From assembly GCA_049698775.1 (NCBI GenBank), contig JBAVYM010000023.1:1-14760 (forward strand): a stretch of 14,760 nucleotides of DNA. Direction: 5' to 3'. How positions within the stretch are numbered: the stretch's first letter is position 1; the number at the start of each line of letters is the position of its first letter. The position numbers and the translations under genes are program-made. Below, piece after piece: positions 5,943 to 14,760 of this stretch. A model generated the notes under the pieces. The model was given only the letters and a program-made list of their open reading frames with translations, did not search any database and was not told where the DNA came from. Origin of the DNA: REEB76 sp049698775 (GTDB lineage Bacteria > Pseudomonadota > Gammaproteobacteria > Natronospirales > REEB76).

Positions 5943-6801
5943 CCGAAGCCTGTCTGCGTTTCACCGAACCGAGATAAATCGCCGCCAATGCCAGCACCGC
6001 GCCAAAAATTTCCACGGTGGTGAACCGTCGGCCGAAAAACAGCACATCCCACACGAACGCGCACACCGGCTGCAGCAACAGCACGAGTCCCACCTGCGAG
6101 GCGCGCACCCTGGAAATGCTGTTGGAAATCAGCACCCAGCCGAGCACCTGACCGAACACGCCGTAGGCGATGAGCCATCCCGCATCTTTCCAGGTAGGAA
6201 TCGCAAACGAGGTGTGTTCCGGCCACATGGCAATCGCCAACAGGACGGCAGCGCCCAATGACACCACCGTTATGGTCACAAAGGACGAACCGGCGGCCTC
6301 GGCGACGCGCGCACGACGCAGCGTAAGCAGATAACCCGCATAGCAGCCGGCGGTGATCAGACCCAGGACGATGCCGGTTCGATAGGCGGTTGAGAAGCTT
6401 GACCAATCCACACCCACCAGCAGGACCAGCCCCAGAATCGCCAGTGGAATGGACACGATCTGAAATACGGTGAGGCGCTCGCGAAACGCCAGCACACCTG
6501 CCGCTGCCAGCACGAACACCTGGAAATTCGCCAGCAGCGTGGCCACGCCCGGCCCCACAAACAGGATGCTGCGGTGCCAGAAGCTCAGGTCTAGCGCGAA
6601 AAACAGCGCGGCCAGACCGAGCAGTGCAAGCGCCGCGGGTTTGAGCCGCACCGGCTCACGACGCCACACCACGATGCCGAGCAGGATGAGTCCGCCAAAC
6701 AGCATGCGGTAGAACGCACTCGTGGCCGGCGACACGCTCACAAGTTTCACGAACACCGCCGAGAAGCTGATCATGACCGCGCCGGCGATCAGTTGCCACA
6801 T
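5926..6801 (-). CDS. EamA / DMT-superfamily transporter
   Basis: 291 residues with about ten hydrophobic segments, in two repeated EamA halves (about 2-130 and 143-283). This is the drug/metabolite transporter superfamily, which mostly exports amino acids, amines or other metabolites across the inner membrane. The first half shows the family pattern SAVFVKLVSVSPATSAFYRMLFGG and ANFQVFVLAAAGVLAFRERL; the second shows FGQVLGWVLISNSISRVRASQVGLVLLLQPVCAFVWDVLFFG. The start ATG at 6801 has GTGGGA-like bases upstream (about 6807-6812). It ends inside the convergent lipid-kinase gene (17-base overlap). It lies 76 bases downstream of the CBS gene on the same strand and may be cotranscribed. Substrate unknown. 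Confidence 0.92.
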   Translation of the reverse strand: MWQLIAGAVMISFSAVFVKLVSVSPATSAFYRMLFGGLILLGIVVWRREPVRLKPAALALLGLAALFFALDLSFWHRSILFVGPGVATLLANFQVFVLAAAGVLAFRERLTVFQIVSIPLAILGLVLLVGVDWSSFSTAYRTGIVLGLITAGCYAGYLLTLRRARVAEAAGSSFVTITVVSLGAAVLLAIAMWPEHTSFAIPTWKDAGWLIAYGVFGQVLGWVLISNSISRVRASQVGLVLLLQPVCAFVWDVLFFGRRFTTVEIFGAVLALAAIYLGSVKRRQASVRPVA

Positions 6802-6877
6802 GCGAATCCCACCACTGTTGCTTGCATGCCGGTCCGCATCCGCGGGTCAGCGATGTAATTTGATTCGTCAATGAAAA

Positions 6878-7468
6878 TCAATGGCCCAGCGCCGCTTCCA
6901 GTTCCGCGAAGGTATAGGCGATGCCGCTGGTGTTGATCTGCACACCCAGTTGCCGGCCGATCTGGCGGGCGGAAAAGATGCCACGTATCGCCGATCCCTC
7001 CGGCGTGCGTTCAATGACGATGGCGTGCTGGCGACCGGTGCGCTTCAAGGTTTCGATGATATCGCCGACGCAGGCCTGCACCACGTCAGACATGGACAGT
7101 GCTTCGAGTTTTTCGCGCGGCGTCATGATATCGCGCACCAGCACTTCGCTGCGGCTCACACCCATCTCCTGCTGGAAGCGCATGGGACGCATGCCCTTGA
7201 GGTCGTTGAGCGTGATGAGCCCGAGCACGTCGCCCGCGTCATTAAGCACGAACAACATGCGCACCTGGGAGTTGCGCATGCGCTCCTCGGCCTTGTCCAT
7301 GGACAGATTGGGGTCCACGGCCACGGCCGCCACACGGCCGAGATCCGTCATCGCGTCAATGGCGGGGCTTTGCACGGACACATGATCCGGGAGCCGGTGT
7401 GTGGGACGCATCAGGACAGTGTCCGCGGACGCCATCATCACCGACAGCACCTTGAATTTTTCGGTCAT
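6878..7468 (-). CDS. Two-CBS-domain protein
   Basis: 196 residues. Two CBS domains are seen, about 37-100 (VAAVAVDPNLSMDKAEERMRNSQVRMLFVLN...GLITLNDL) and 108-175 (VLVRDIMTPREKLEALSMSDV...GRQHAIVIE...IRGIFSARQIGRQL). CBS pairs (Bateman modules) bind adenosine nucleotides such as AMP, ATP or SAM and sense energy state. Nothing else is fused, so this would act by binding a partner. The first 30 residues (VLSVMMASADTVLMRPTHRLPDHV) are not recognised. Start chosen at 7468 because GGAGG (7478-7474) sits 5 bases upstream; an in-frame upstream ATG at 7537 has no ribosome site. It is divergent from arginase, with a 220-base shared region. Partner and ligand unknown. Confidence 0.88.
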   Translation of the reverse strand: MTEKFKVLSVMMASADTVLMRPTHRLPDHVSVQSPAIDAMTDLGRVAAVAVDPNLSMDKAEERMRNSQVRMLFVLNDAGDVLGLITLNDLKGMRPMRFQQEMGVSRSEVLVRDIMTPREKLEALSMSDVVQACVGDIIETLKRTGRQHAIVIERTPEGSAIRGIFSARQIGRQLGVQINTSGIAYTFAELEAALGH

Positions 7469-7688
7469 GGAATCCTCCAGCCAATCAGGGGAATACGGTG
7501 GTAGTCGCACGTGCATGAGTATAGCGCACGCTTCCAAGCCGCTATTAAAATGAACCCAGCAAAATGGGAAAAGTTTATACGCTCAAACAAGCATCGGCAC
7601 CTGTAGTGCCGCACTACGAGTGGCCGCGCATGGGCGTGTTACAATTTGCATCTTGAAACAGCGTTAAAACGCACCCGCGCGCTCAAGC
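7469..7688. promoter_or_regulatory. Divergent region between the CBS gene and arginase
   Basis: The region is AT-richer than its surroundings, as expected of promoters. A near-perfect 15-base palindrome GTAGTG-CCG-CACTAC lies at 7603-7617. A -10-like TACAAT is at 7640-7645 toward arginase but lacks a convincing -35 at the right distance. GCGTT-AA-AACGC (7661-7672) is a second small inverted repeat, in what would be the arginase leader. Toward the CBS gene, on the minus strand, TTTTCC and TTTAAT are 17 bases apart (weak). No small gene is evident. Confidence 0.4.
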
Positions 7689-8606
7689 ATGTCAAAGAAA
7701 ATACTCATCACCAACGTGCATCTGGATCTCGGTGCCGGGCGCCGCGGTACCGATATGGGTTCCTCGGCCATGCACGTGGCCGGTGTAGTGCCGGCGCTGG
7801 AAAAACTCGGCCACCGCGTGGTGGGCGTATACAACATCGGCCAAGTATCGCAGGAAGCGGCGGAAGTGGGCAATCCCAAGACACGCTATCTCGGCGTGAT
7901 CAACGAAGTCTGCCGCGAACTCGCAGACCTGACGGAACATTCGCTGGAATCCGGCGAGTTCCCGCTGCTGCTGGGCGGCGATCACTCCCAGGCCATCGGC
8001 TCCATCGCCGGGATTTCGCGCTACTTCAAGCGTCAAGGCAAAACCCTGGGTGTGTTGTGGGTGGATGCGCACACCGACATGAACACACCGAACACCAGTC
8101 CGTCCGGCAACATCCACGGCATGCCGCTCGCCACGCTGCTCGGCGTCGGCCCCGAGGAATTGACCAGCATCAGCGGCGACGGTCCGGCGCTGTCCGCGGA
8201 AAACGTGGTGGTGTTCGGGGTGCGCGACGTGGATAAATCCGAAGCAGAATTGGTGAAGAAAATCGGTGTGCGTGTGTTCACCATGAGCGAAATAGACGCG
8301 CGCGGCGCCGCCGCCTGTCTCGATGAAGCCATGCAGATTCTCGCCCGCGCCAGCGCCGGTATCCACCTGTCCTACGACCTGGATGGTTCAGATCCCTCAG
8401 TGGCGCCGGGCACCGGAACCCCAGTGCCGGGGGGGTTGAATTTTCGCGAGTCGCATCTGGTGTGCGAGGTCATCGCCCGCAGCGGCCGGCTCACCAGCAT
8501 GGAAGTGGTGGAACTGAATCCCATCCTCGACATCGAAAACCGCACCGGCAAATTCGCCGTGTGGCTGATTCAGTCGGCACTCGGCCGCACCATTCTCTGG
8601 AACTGA
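7689..8606 (+). CDS. rocF: Arginase
   Basis: 305 residues, normal for arginase. It hydrolyses L-arginine to L-ornithine and urea with a binuclear Mn centre in the cytosol. Metal ligands are His99 in GGDHS (96-100), Asp126, His128 and Asp130 in DAHTD (126-130), and Asp230 and Asp232 in SYDLDGSDP (228-236). Substrate features of arginase proper rather than agmatinase are present: LDLGAGRRGTDMGSSAM (12-28), DMNTP after the metal site, SGNIHGMPL (139-147), APGTGTPVPGG (239-249) and VELNP (274-278). The N-terminus matches the family start, so ATG 7689 is right, but the preceding CGCTCAAGC has no ribosome site. The AhpD-like gene follows after 20 bases. Arginine catabolism or urea production is likely; no urease or transporter for arginine is in view. 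Confidence 0.94.
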   Translation: MSKKILITNVHLDLGAGRRGTDMGSSAMHVAGVVPALEKLGHRVVGVYNIGQVSQEAAEVGNPKTRYLGVINEVCRELADLTEHSLESGEFPLLLGGDHSQAIGSIAGISRYFKRQGKTLGVLWVDAHTDMNTPNTSPSGNIHGMPLATLLGVGPEELTSISGDGPALSAENVVVFGVRDVDKSEAELVKKIGVRVFTMSEIDARGAAACLDEAMQILARASAGIHLSYDLDGSDPSVAPGTGTPVPGGLNFRESHLVCEVIARSGRLTSMEVVELNPILDIENRTGKFAVWLIQSALGRTILWN

Positions 8607-8626
8607 ATCCTTCCGCCAAAATTCCC

Positions 8627-8983
8627 ATGGGCAAGCGCGTAAAAGAATTCAACGAGTTCCGCCGCAAGATGAACGCGCGCATCCTGGCCGAGGACAATCG
8701 CGTCATTAAGCGCGTATTCTCGGTGGACAGCCTCACCTACACGGAAGGCGCACTGTCGGCGAAGACCAAGGAATTACTCGGACTCACTGCGTCCATGGTG
8801 CTACGTTGCGACGACTGCGTGAGCTATCATCTCGGTCAATGCGTCGAGTTGGGATGCAGCAAAGAAGAAATCATCGAAGCCATGAGTGTCGCGCTGGTGG
8901 TGGGCGGCACCATCGTGATTCCGCATTTACGCCGCGCCGTGGCGTTTCTGGACGAGGTGACCGGCGCAGCGCCAGCAGAGTAA
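8627..8983 (+). CDS. AhpD-like / carboxymuconolactone decarboxylase family protein
   Basis: 118 residues. The protein has the AhpD/CMD helical fold with the redox signature Cys61-x2-Cys64-x3-His68 (RCDDCVSYHLGQC) and the upstream acid Glu49 in KTKELLGLTAS, all needed for AhpD-type peroxidase/disulfide activity. The tail SKEEIIEAMSVALVVGGTIVIPHLRRAVAFLDE is also typical. Members with Cys-x2-Cys act as thiol-disulfide or peroxide-reducing proteins; many remain without known substrate. Start ATG 8627 is 20 bases after the arginase stop; no clear ribosome site precedes it. It is cotranscribed with arginase by position, which suggests a role alongside arginine breakdown, but no mechanism is known. 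It converges on the thioesterase gene, 32 bases away. Confidence 0.88.
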   Translation: MGKRVKEFNEFRRKMNARILAEDNRVIKRVFSVDSLTYTEGALSAKTKELLGLTASMVLRCDDCVSYHLGQCVELGCSKEEIIEAMSVALVVGGTIVIPHLRRAVAFLDEVTGAAPAE

Positions 8984-9010
8984 GCAGACAAAGCCGGTGG
9001 TGTGCCAGCG

Positions 9011-9027
9011 CACCGCTACCAGCGGTG
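9011..9027. terminator. Hairpin between convergent genes (terminator-like, no T tract)
   Basis: CACCGCT-ACC-AGCGGTG is a perfect 7-bp stem with a 3-base loop. It lies between the AhpD-like stop and the thioesterase, and contains the thioesterase stop codon (TAG, 9018-9016) and its last two codons. No T run follows on either strand, so it could stabilise mRNA ends or act with Rho rather than terminate alone. Confidence 0.4.
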
Positions 9028-9480
9028 ATACGCAGGATGCCCCGGTTTCACGGCCACAAAGGTGCCGCGGCAGGTGGCGCAGATTTTGCCGCCGTCCAGC
9101 AATTCACCTTCGATCAGCGCACGATCGGCGCTGAATTCCACCACGTGGGCGCGTAACTGCACCGGGCCGTGGCTCGGCGTCGGGCGTTTGAGCGTGATGG
9201 CGTACTCAGCGGTCACGGTGCAGGGCGGGTGTTCGGCGCCGGCTTGCTGCATCAGATGCCAAGCGGCGGTCCAGTTGCAATGGCAATCCAGCAGTGTGCC
9301 GATGATGCCGCCGTTCAGTATGCCGGGGGCGGCCTCGTGGTGCGTCGCCGGTATCCACTCGGCTACTACTTCATCGCCTTGCACGAAGCTCTTGATATGC
9401 AGGCCTTTTGGATTCGCCGGTCCGCAACCGAAGCATACACTCTTGGGCGCGTAGATCTCCTGCAGGGATTTACCGGTCAT
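9016..9480 (-). CDS. PaaI-like hotdog-fold thioesterase
   Basis: 154 residues. The hotdog core is at about 35-145 with PGILNGGIIGTLLDCHCNWTA (52-72), the family's [HN]GG-x-x-x-x-x-x-D pattern, here with Asn56-Gly-Gly and Asp65. The strands TVTAEYAITLKRPTP, VQLRAHVVEF and ALIEGELLDGGKICATCRGTFVAV follow. Such enzymes hydrolyse acyl-CoA thioesters in the cytosol. The N-terminal CFGCGPANPKGL (16-27) with Cys-x2-Cys is common in one subgroup and may bind a metal or be structural. The start overlaps the end of the upstream CtlX-family gene by 4 bases (ATGA), so translation is coupled. Acyl-CoA substrate unknown. Confidence 0.88.
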   Translation of the reverse strand: MTGKSLQEIYAPKSVCFGCGPANPKGLHIKSFVQGDEVVAEWIPATHHEAAPGILNGGIIGTLLDCHCNWTAAWHLMQQAGAEHPPCTVTAEYAITLKRPTPSHGPVQLRAHVVEFSADRALIEGELLDGGKICATCRGTFVAVKPGHPAYHRW

Positions 9481-10433
9481 GCGCGCTGGCCCGCGGACAC
9501 GCGCGGCAGGAAAATTTCTGCCAACATGCAGCGCACACTGCCTCCGGCGCAGGTTTCGATAGTGTTCACGGGGCTGGCGGCGATGCGGGTGTACTTGTTG
9601 ATGGCGTGGCGCTGCGTGGGCGTGAGGCTGCGCTCGGCGCGCATGGACATGGCCAGTACGCTGCCGCCATGACGGGTGCCGAGCTGCAGCACATTGCCGG
9701 CAAATTCATTCATCTGCTGCGCGGTGATGGGGATAATCTCGTGACCGGTATCTTCGAGGCGCTTTTGGATGCGCCGGCGTTCACTGACTTCCGGCACGCT
9801 CGCAAGGCACAGCACCGCGAAACGGTCGCCGAGGCTCAGCATGACATCGGTGTGATAGACGGGTTTCCCGCTACCGTCCACCGCGTGAAATGAAGCCACC
9901 TCGTATTCCGTTTTCTCGGCCCATTCCCGCAGCAGCTTTATATCGGTACGCGGCGAGAGGCAGGCGTAGGCCAAGCGGTGAACGCGGTCGAGCACCAGGC
10001 TGCCGGTGCCTTCCAGGAAGCGGCCTTCAAGTTCCGCGCCGGACAAGTCTTCAATGCGGCCGACCTGATAACCGCGCTGTTTGTGCAAGGCTTCGATGAT
10101 GTCGAGGCGCCGCTCCCAACGGCGATTTTGCGCCTGCATCGGGTAAAGATACACGCAACCGTCGGCATGGAAACTGATCCAGTTGCCGGGGAAAACCGCG
10201 TCCGGGGTCCAGGGTTCGGGCGTGTCTTCGAACACTTCCACGGCCACGCCCAGCTTGCGCAAGGTAGCCACCAGCACGTCGAATTCCCGCACGGCCAGCG
10301 ACTGCGGATCTTCGATTTCAATCTCGGTGCGCTGAAAAGCATTGGACACAGCGGTTTCAGCATTTACGCCAAAACGCGCCGGCCGGATCATGAGCACGGC
10401 ATCGGCAATCTGGGATTCTGCGGTGGTAGGCAT
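9477..10433 (-). CDS. ctlX: CtlX-type amidinohydrolase (citrulline utilization hydrolase family)
   Basis: 318 residues, pentein fold (arginine deiminase/DDAH superfamily). The N-terminal ADAVLMIRPARFGVNAETA (10-28) is typical of the CtlX group, in which the Francisella enzyme converts citrulline to ornithine, ammonia and CO2. Active-site pieces seen: TPDAVFPGNW (76-85), FLEGTGSLVLDR (139-150), YHTDVMLS with His194 (193-200), and GGSVRCMLAE with the likely nucleophile Cys302 (297-306). ETC at 293-295 holds another Cys. No clear ribosome site precedes ATG 10433. Overlap with the thioesterase gene indicates a two-gene unit. Substrate could also be another guanidino or ureido compound, and CtlX is a family-level call. 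Product ornithine would match the nearby arginase. Confidence 0.85.
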   Translation of the reverse strand: MPTTAESQIADAVLMIRPARFGVNAETAVSNAFQRTEIEIEDPQSLAVREFDVLVATLRKLGVAVEVFEDTPEPWTPDAVFPGNWISFHADGCVYLYPMQAQNRRWERRLDIIEALHKQRGYQVGRIEDLSGAELEGRFLEGTGSLVLDRVHRLAYACLSPRTDIKLLREWAEKTEYEVASFHAVDGSGKPVYHTDVMLSLGDRFAVLCLASVPEVSERRRIQKRLEDTGHEIIPITAQQMNEFAGNVLQLGTRHGGSVLAMSMRAERSLTPTQRHAINKYTRIAASPVNTIETCAGGSVRCMLAEIFLPRVSAGQRA

Positions 10434-10569
10434 GAGCGCGAAGCGTTGAACAGTCCTGCGGGAATCTTACACCAAAAGGAGCGCCGCAGGCCGCACACAG
10501 CGGCTGTCTGCCGAGGCGCACCGCGAAGTGGTAAAGTTCAGCGCGAATGTTCACGCTTGGGAGTGTTCC

Positions 10570-11640
10570 ATGACCTCTGGCTTGGTACGCGGCGACCGCG
10601 TGCCGGATTTCAAACGTGTGAACCAGGCCGGCGAGCCGTGCATGTTGTATGACCTGCAGGTGGGTCAACCGATGGCTTTGCTGGTATTCGACCACCCGGA
10701 TGCGGCGGATACTCGCACCGCCGTCGCCGCATTGGCGCGCGCTGGTTCCGATTGGATGCAGTTCACGCGCGTCGCACTGGTACGCGGAACACCCACGCAA
10801 TGCAGTCTTCTGGCGAATGGAAAGACCGCGGGTTTGAGTGTGCTGGCGGACGACGGTGCCGTGGCGGCGCATCTGCTTGGATCCGGACCATCGGATCAGC
10901 GTCTCATTACCGCATTTGCCCTTGATCCCAACCTGCGCATCATCGAGCGCATCGAGCACACGGATGGCGGGAATCTGGCAGATTTCCTGCAGCGGGTGAT
11001 CGCGGTCTATCAGAGCGCAACACCGCGTACTCCGCAAATCATCCGCCAACAGGCTCCGGTCTTGTTCATTCCACGGGTGATGGATGCGGGCATGTGCGGT
11101 GAACTGATCGCATTTTTCGAGCACGAGGGTGGGCAGCCGTCCGGGACGGCATATATAGAGGGCAACAAGGCCCTATGGCGGCCGGACCCTTCGGTAAAAA
11201 TGCGTAGCGACGTGTATATAAAGGAAGGCCCATGGCTGGAGCGCATCAAGGAAGTGCTGGGTCGGCGCGTGCTGCCGGAGATCAAACGCTGCTTCAACTA
11301 TCAGATCACCAAGCACGAGGTGTTCAAGCTCGTATGCTATGACGCGGGGACCGGCGGCTATTTCCACCCTCACCGCGACAACGAATCCCGCGATACCCAG
11401 CACCGGCGTTTCGCCATGACCCTAAACCTCAATACCGGGGATTACCAGGGTGGACAATTGCGCTTCCCGGAATTCGGACCGGACCTCTATCAGCCCGACC
11501 GCGGTGATGCGGTTATTTTTTCATCCTCTCTGCTCCACGAAGTCACACCGGTCACGACCGGCAAACGCTATGTTTTGCTGGGATTTTTCTTCGGTGAGGC
11601 AGAATCCATCCGGCCGGTGGAATACGTTGCGGCACATTGA
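10570..11640 (+). CDS. Redoxin-like domain fused to 2-oxoglutarate/Fe(II) dioxygenase
   Basis: 356 residues. Residues about 5-145 look like a peroxiredoxin/AhpC-TSA fold (VRGDRVPDFKRVNQAGE, ALLVFDHPDA, LSVLADDGAVAAHLLG, TAFALDPNLRIIERI), but the place of the catalytic cysteine reads FDHPDAADTRTA with no Cys, so this half is probably not a peroxidase. Residues about 165-342 form a prolyl-4-hydroxylase-like dioxygenase with iron ligands His268-x-Asp270 (FHPHRDNE) and His323 (LLHEVTPV), and Arg333 ten residues on (TTGKRYVLLGFFF), the usual 2-oxoglutarate anchor. Substrate (a protein, or a small molecule) unknown. GGGAG at 10559-10563 with 6-base spacing selects ATG 10570 over an upstream GTG at 10528. 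It is divergent from the ctlX gene and convergent to the rRNA operon. Confidence 0.88.
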   Translation: MTSGLVRGDRVPDFKRVNQAGEPCMLYDLQVGQPMALLVFDHPDAADTRTAVAALARAGSDWMQFTRVALVRGTPTQCSLLANGKTAGLSVLADDGAVAAHLLGSGPSDQRLITAFALDPNLRIIERIEHTDGGNLADFLQRVIAVYQSATPRTPQIIRQQAPVLFIPRVMDAGMCGELIAFFEHEGGQPSGTAYIEGNKALWRPDPSVKMRSDVYIKEGPWLERIKEVLGRRVLPEIKRCFNYQITKHEVFKLVCYDAGTGGYFHPHRDNESRDTQHRRFAMTLNLNTGDYQGGQLRFPEFGPDLYQPDRGDAVIFSSSLLHEVTPVTTGKRYVLLGFFFGEAESIRPVEYVAAH

Positions 11641-11682
11641 TTCCGGAAGAGCTCCTTTCAAAATCGCCCTATGCCCAAAAGA

Positions 11683-11714
11683 AAACCCCCTGACGTTTTC
11701 ACATCAGGGGGTTT
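11683..11714. terminator. Bidirectional intrinsic terminator of the rRNA operon and dioxygenase gene
   Basis: AAACCCCCTGA (11683-11693) pairs perfectly with TCAGGGGGTTT (11704-11714) around a 10-base loop. On the minus strand, past 5S rRNA, it is followed by TTCTTTTGGG, a T-rich tail suited to ending rRNA transcripts. On the plus strand GTATTTAG follows, a weaker tail that may end the dioxygenase transcript. This is the strongest terminator in the window. Confidence 0.9.
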
Positions 11715-11723
11715 GTATTTAGA

Positions 11724-11840
11724 GCCTGGCGATGACCTACTTTCACATGGGGAGACCCCACACTATCATCGGCGCTGAGCAGTTTCACTTCCGAGTTCGG
11801 GATGGGATCGGGTGGTACCCACTCGCCAAGGTCGCCAGGC
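11724..11840 (-). rRNA. 5S ribosomal RNA
   Basis: 117 bases on the minus strand. The terminal helix is GCCTGGCGA at the 5' end with TCGCCAGGC at the 3' end. Conserved internal parts CCCATCCCGAACTCGGAAG and GAAACTGCTCAGCGCCGATGATAGTGTGG are visible. It lies 83 bases before the dioxygenase stop and is followed by the intrinsic terminator at 11683-11714. Standard gammaproteobacterial 5S. Confidence 0.95.
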
Positions 11841-11959
11841 AAACCATTTCACTGTTGCACGCGCCTGAGCGCGCGCAGTGAATTCGAAAAGTTGTTGACG
11901 CTCGTATGTCGCATTTGCATCACAAACCGGCCATGCCCAAACAAACCGTTTGGGGTTAT
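11841..11959 (-). other. 23S-5S rRNA spacer with two hairpins, no tRNA
   Basis: 119 bases with no tRNA or ORF. One inverted repeat lies at about 11851-11881 (CACTG ... CAGTG enclosing CGCGC/GCGCG). A second, CCCAAAC-AAACC-GTTTGGG (11936-11954), is perfect. Flanking GGCCAT (11929-11934) could pair with ATGGCC (11960-11965), at the 23S 3' end. They probably act in pre-rRNA processing; that is inference. Confidence 0.55.

Positions 11960-14760
<2,801 letters not shown>

Noticed and set aside
7469..7537. N-terminal extension of the CBS protein
   Set aside because: GGAGG at 7474-7478 directly precedes ATG 7468, and the extension has no family match.
8462..8626. Upstream extension of the AhpD-like gene inside arginase
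   Set aside because: The extension is an Arg/His/Pro-rich shadow of the arginase frame; the family N-terminus begins at ATG 8627.
10528..10569. GTG start for the dioxygenase fusion
   Set aside because: A clear GGGAG site precedes ATG 10570, and the redoxin-like start follows it at once.

Overview
The window looks like chromosomal DNA of a moderately GC-rich gammaproteobacterium. The supporting evidence is the gammaproteobacterial character of the 23S and 5S rRNA, the birA-coaX-SPOR protein-tRNA-Thr order (close to the arrangement around birA and tRNA-Thr in Pseudomonas and enterics), and two outer-membrane beta-barrel proteins of Gram-negative type. I cannot place it to genus.

Layout. Bases 1-1073 hold the end of an OmpA-like outer-membrane barrel gene and a complete MipA/OmpV-family barrel gene, both on the plus strand. 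Bases 1045-1318 are a non-coding stretch rich in tiny perfect hairpins, followed by tRNA-Thr(TGT) on the minus strand. Bases 1436-4503 are a tight minus-strand operon: plsY (phospholipid acyltransferase), birA (biotin ligase/repressor), coaX (type III pantothenate kinase) and a membrane-anchored SPOR-domain protein. The genes overlap or lie 4 bases apart, and the tRNA lies just downstream. Divergent from plsY at 4600-5942 are a MarR-family regulator and a diacylglycerol-kinase-family lipid kinase. Bases 5926-7468 hold an EamA/DMT transporter and a two-CBS-domain protein on the minus strand.

Bases 7689-8983 encode an arginase and a small AhpD-like (carboxymuconolactone decarboxylase family) protein on the plus strand. 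They converge on a minus-strand pair at 9016-10433: a PaaI-like hotdog thioesterase and a CtlX-type amidinohydrolase (citrulline hydrolase family). Arginase and CtlX would both yield ornithine, from arginine and citrulline respectively, so this part looks like a small arginine/citrulline catabolic island. Next on the plus strand (10570-11640) is an unusual two-domain protein, a redoxin-fold domain without an evident catalytic cysteine fused to an Fe(II)/2-oxoglutarate dioxygenase. The right end is the distal part of an rRNA operon on the minus strand: most of 23S, a spacer, 5S, and a strong terminator that can serve both converging transcription units.

Most of the window is housekeeping. The parts most worth a second look are the degenerate redoxin-dioxygenase fusion, the arginase/AhpD-like versus CtlX/thioesterase neighbourhood, the three-copy TCGCCT-N2-3-AGGCGA palindrome family beside mipA, the broken tRNA-Thr neighbourhood with a repeated acceptor-end sequence, and the MarR-lipid kinase unit divergent from plsY. 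I see no clear new system, no CRISPR array and no insertion sequence.
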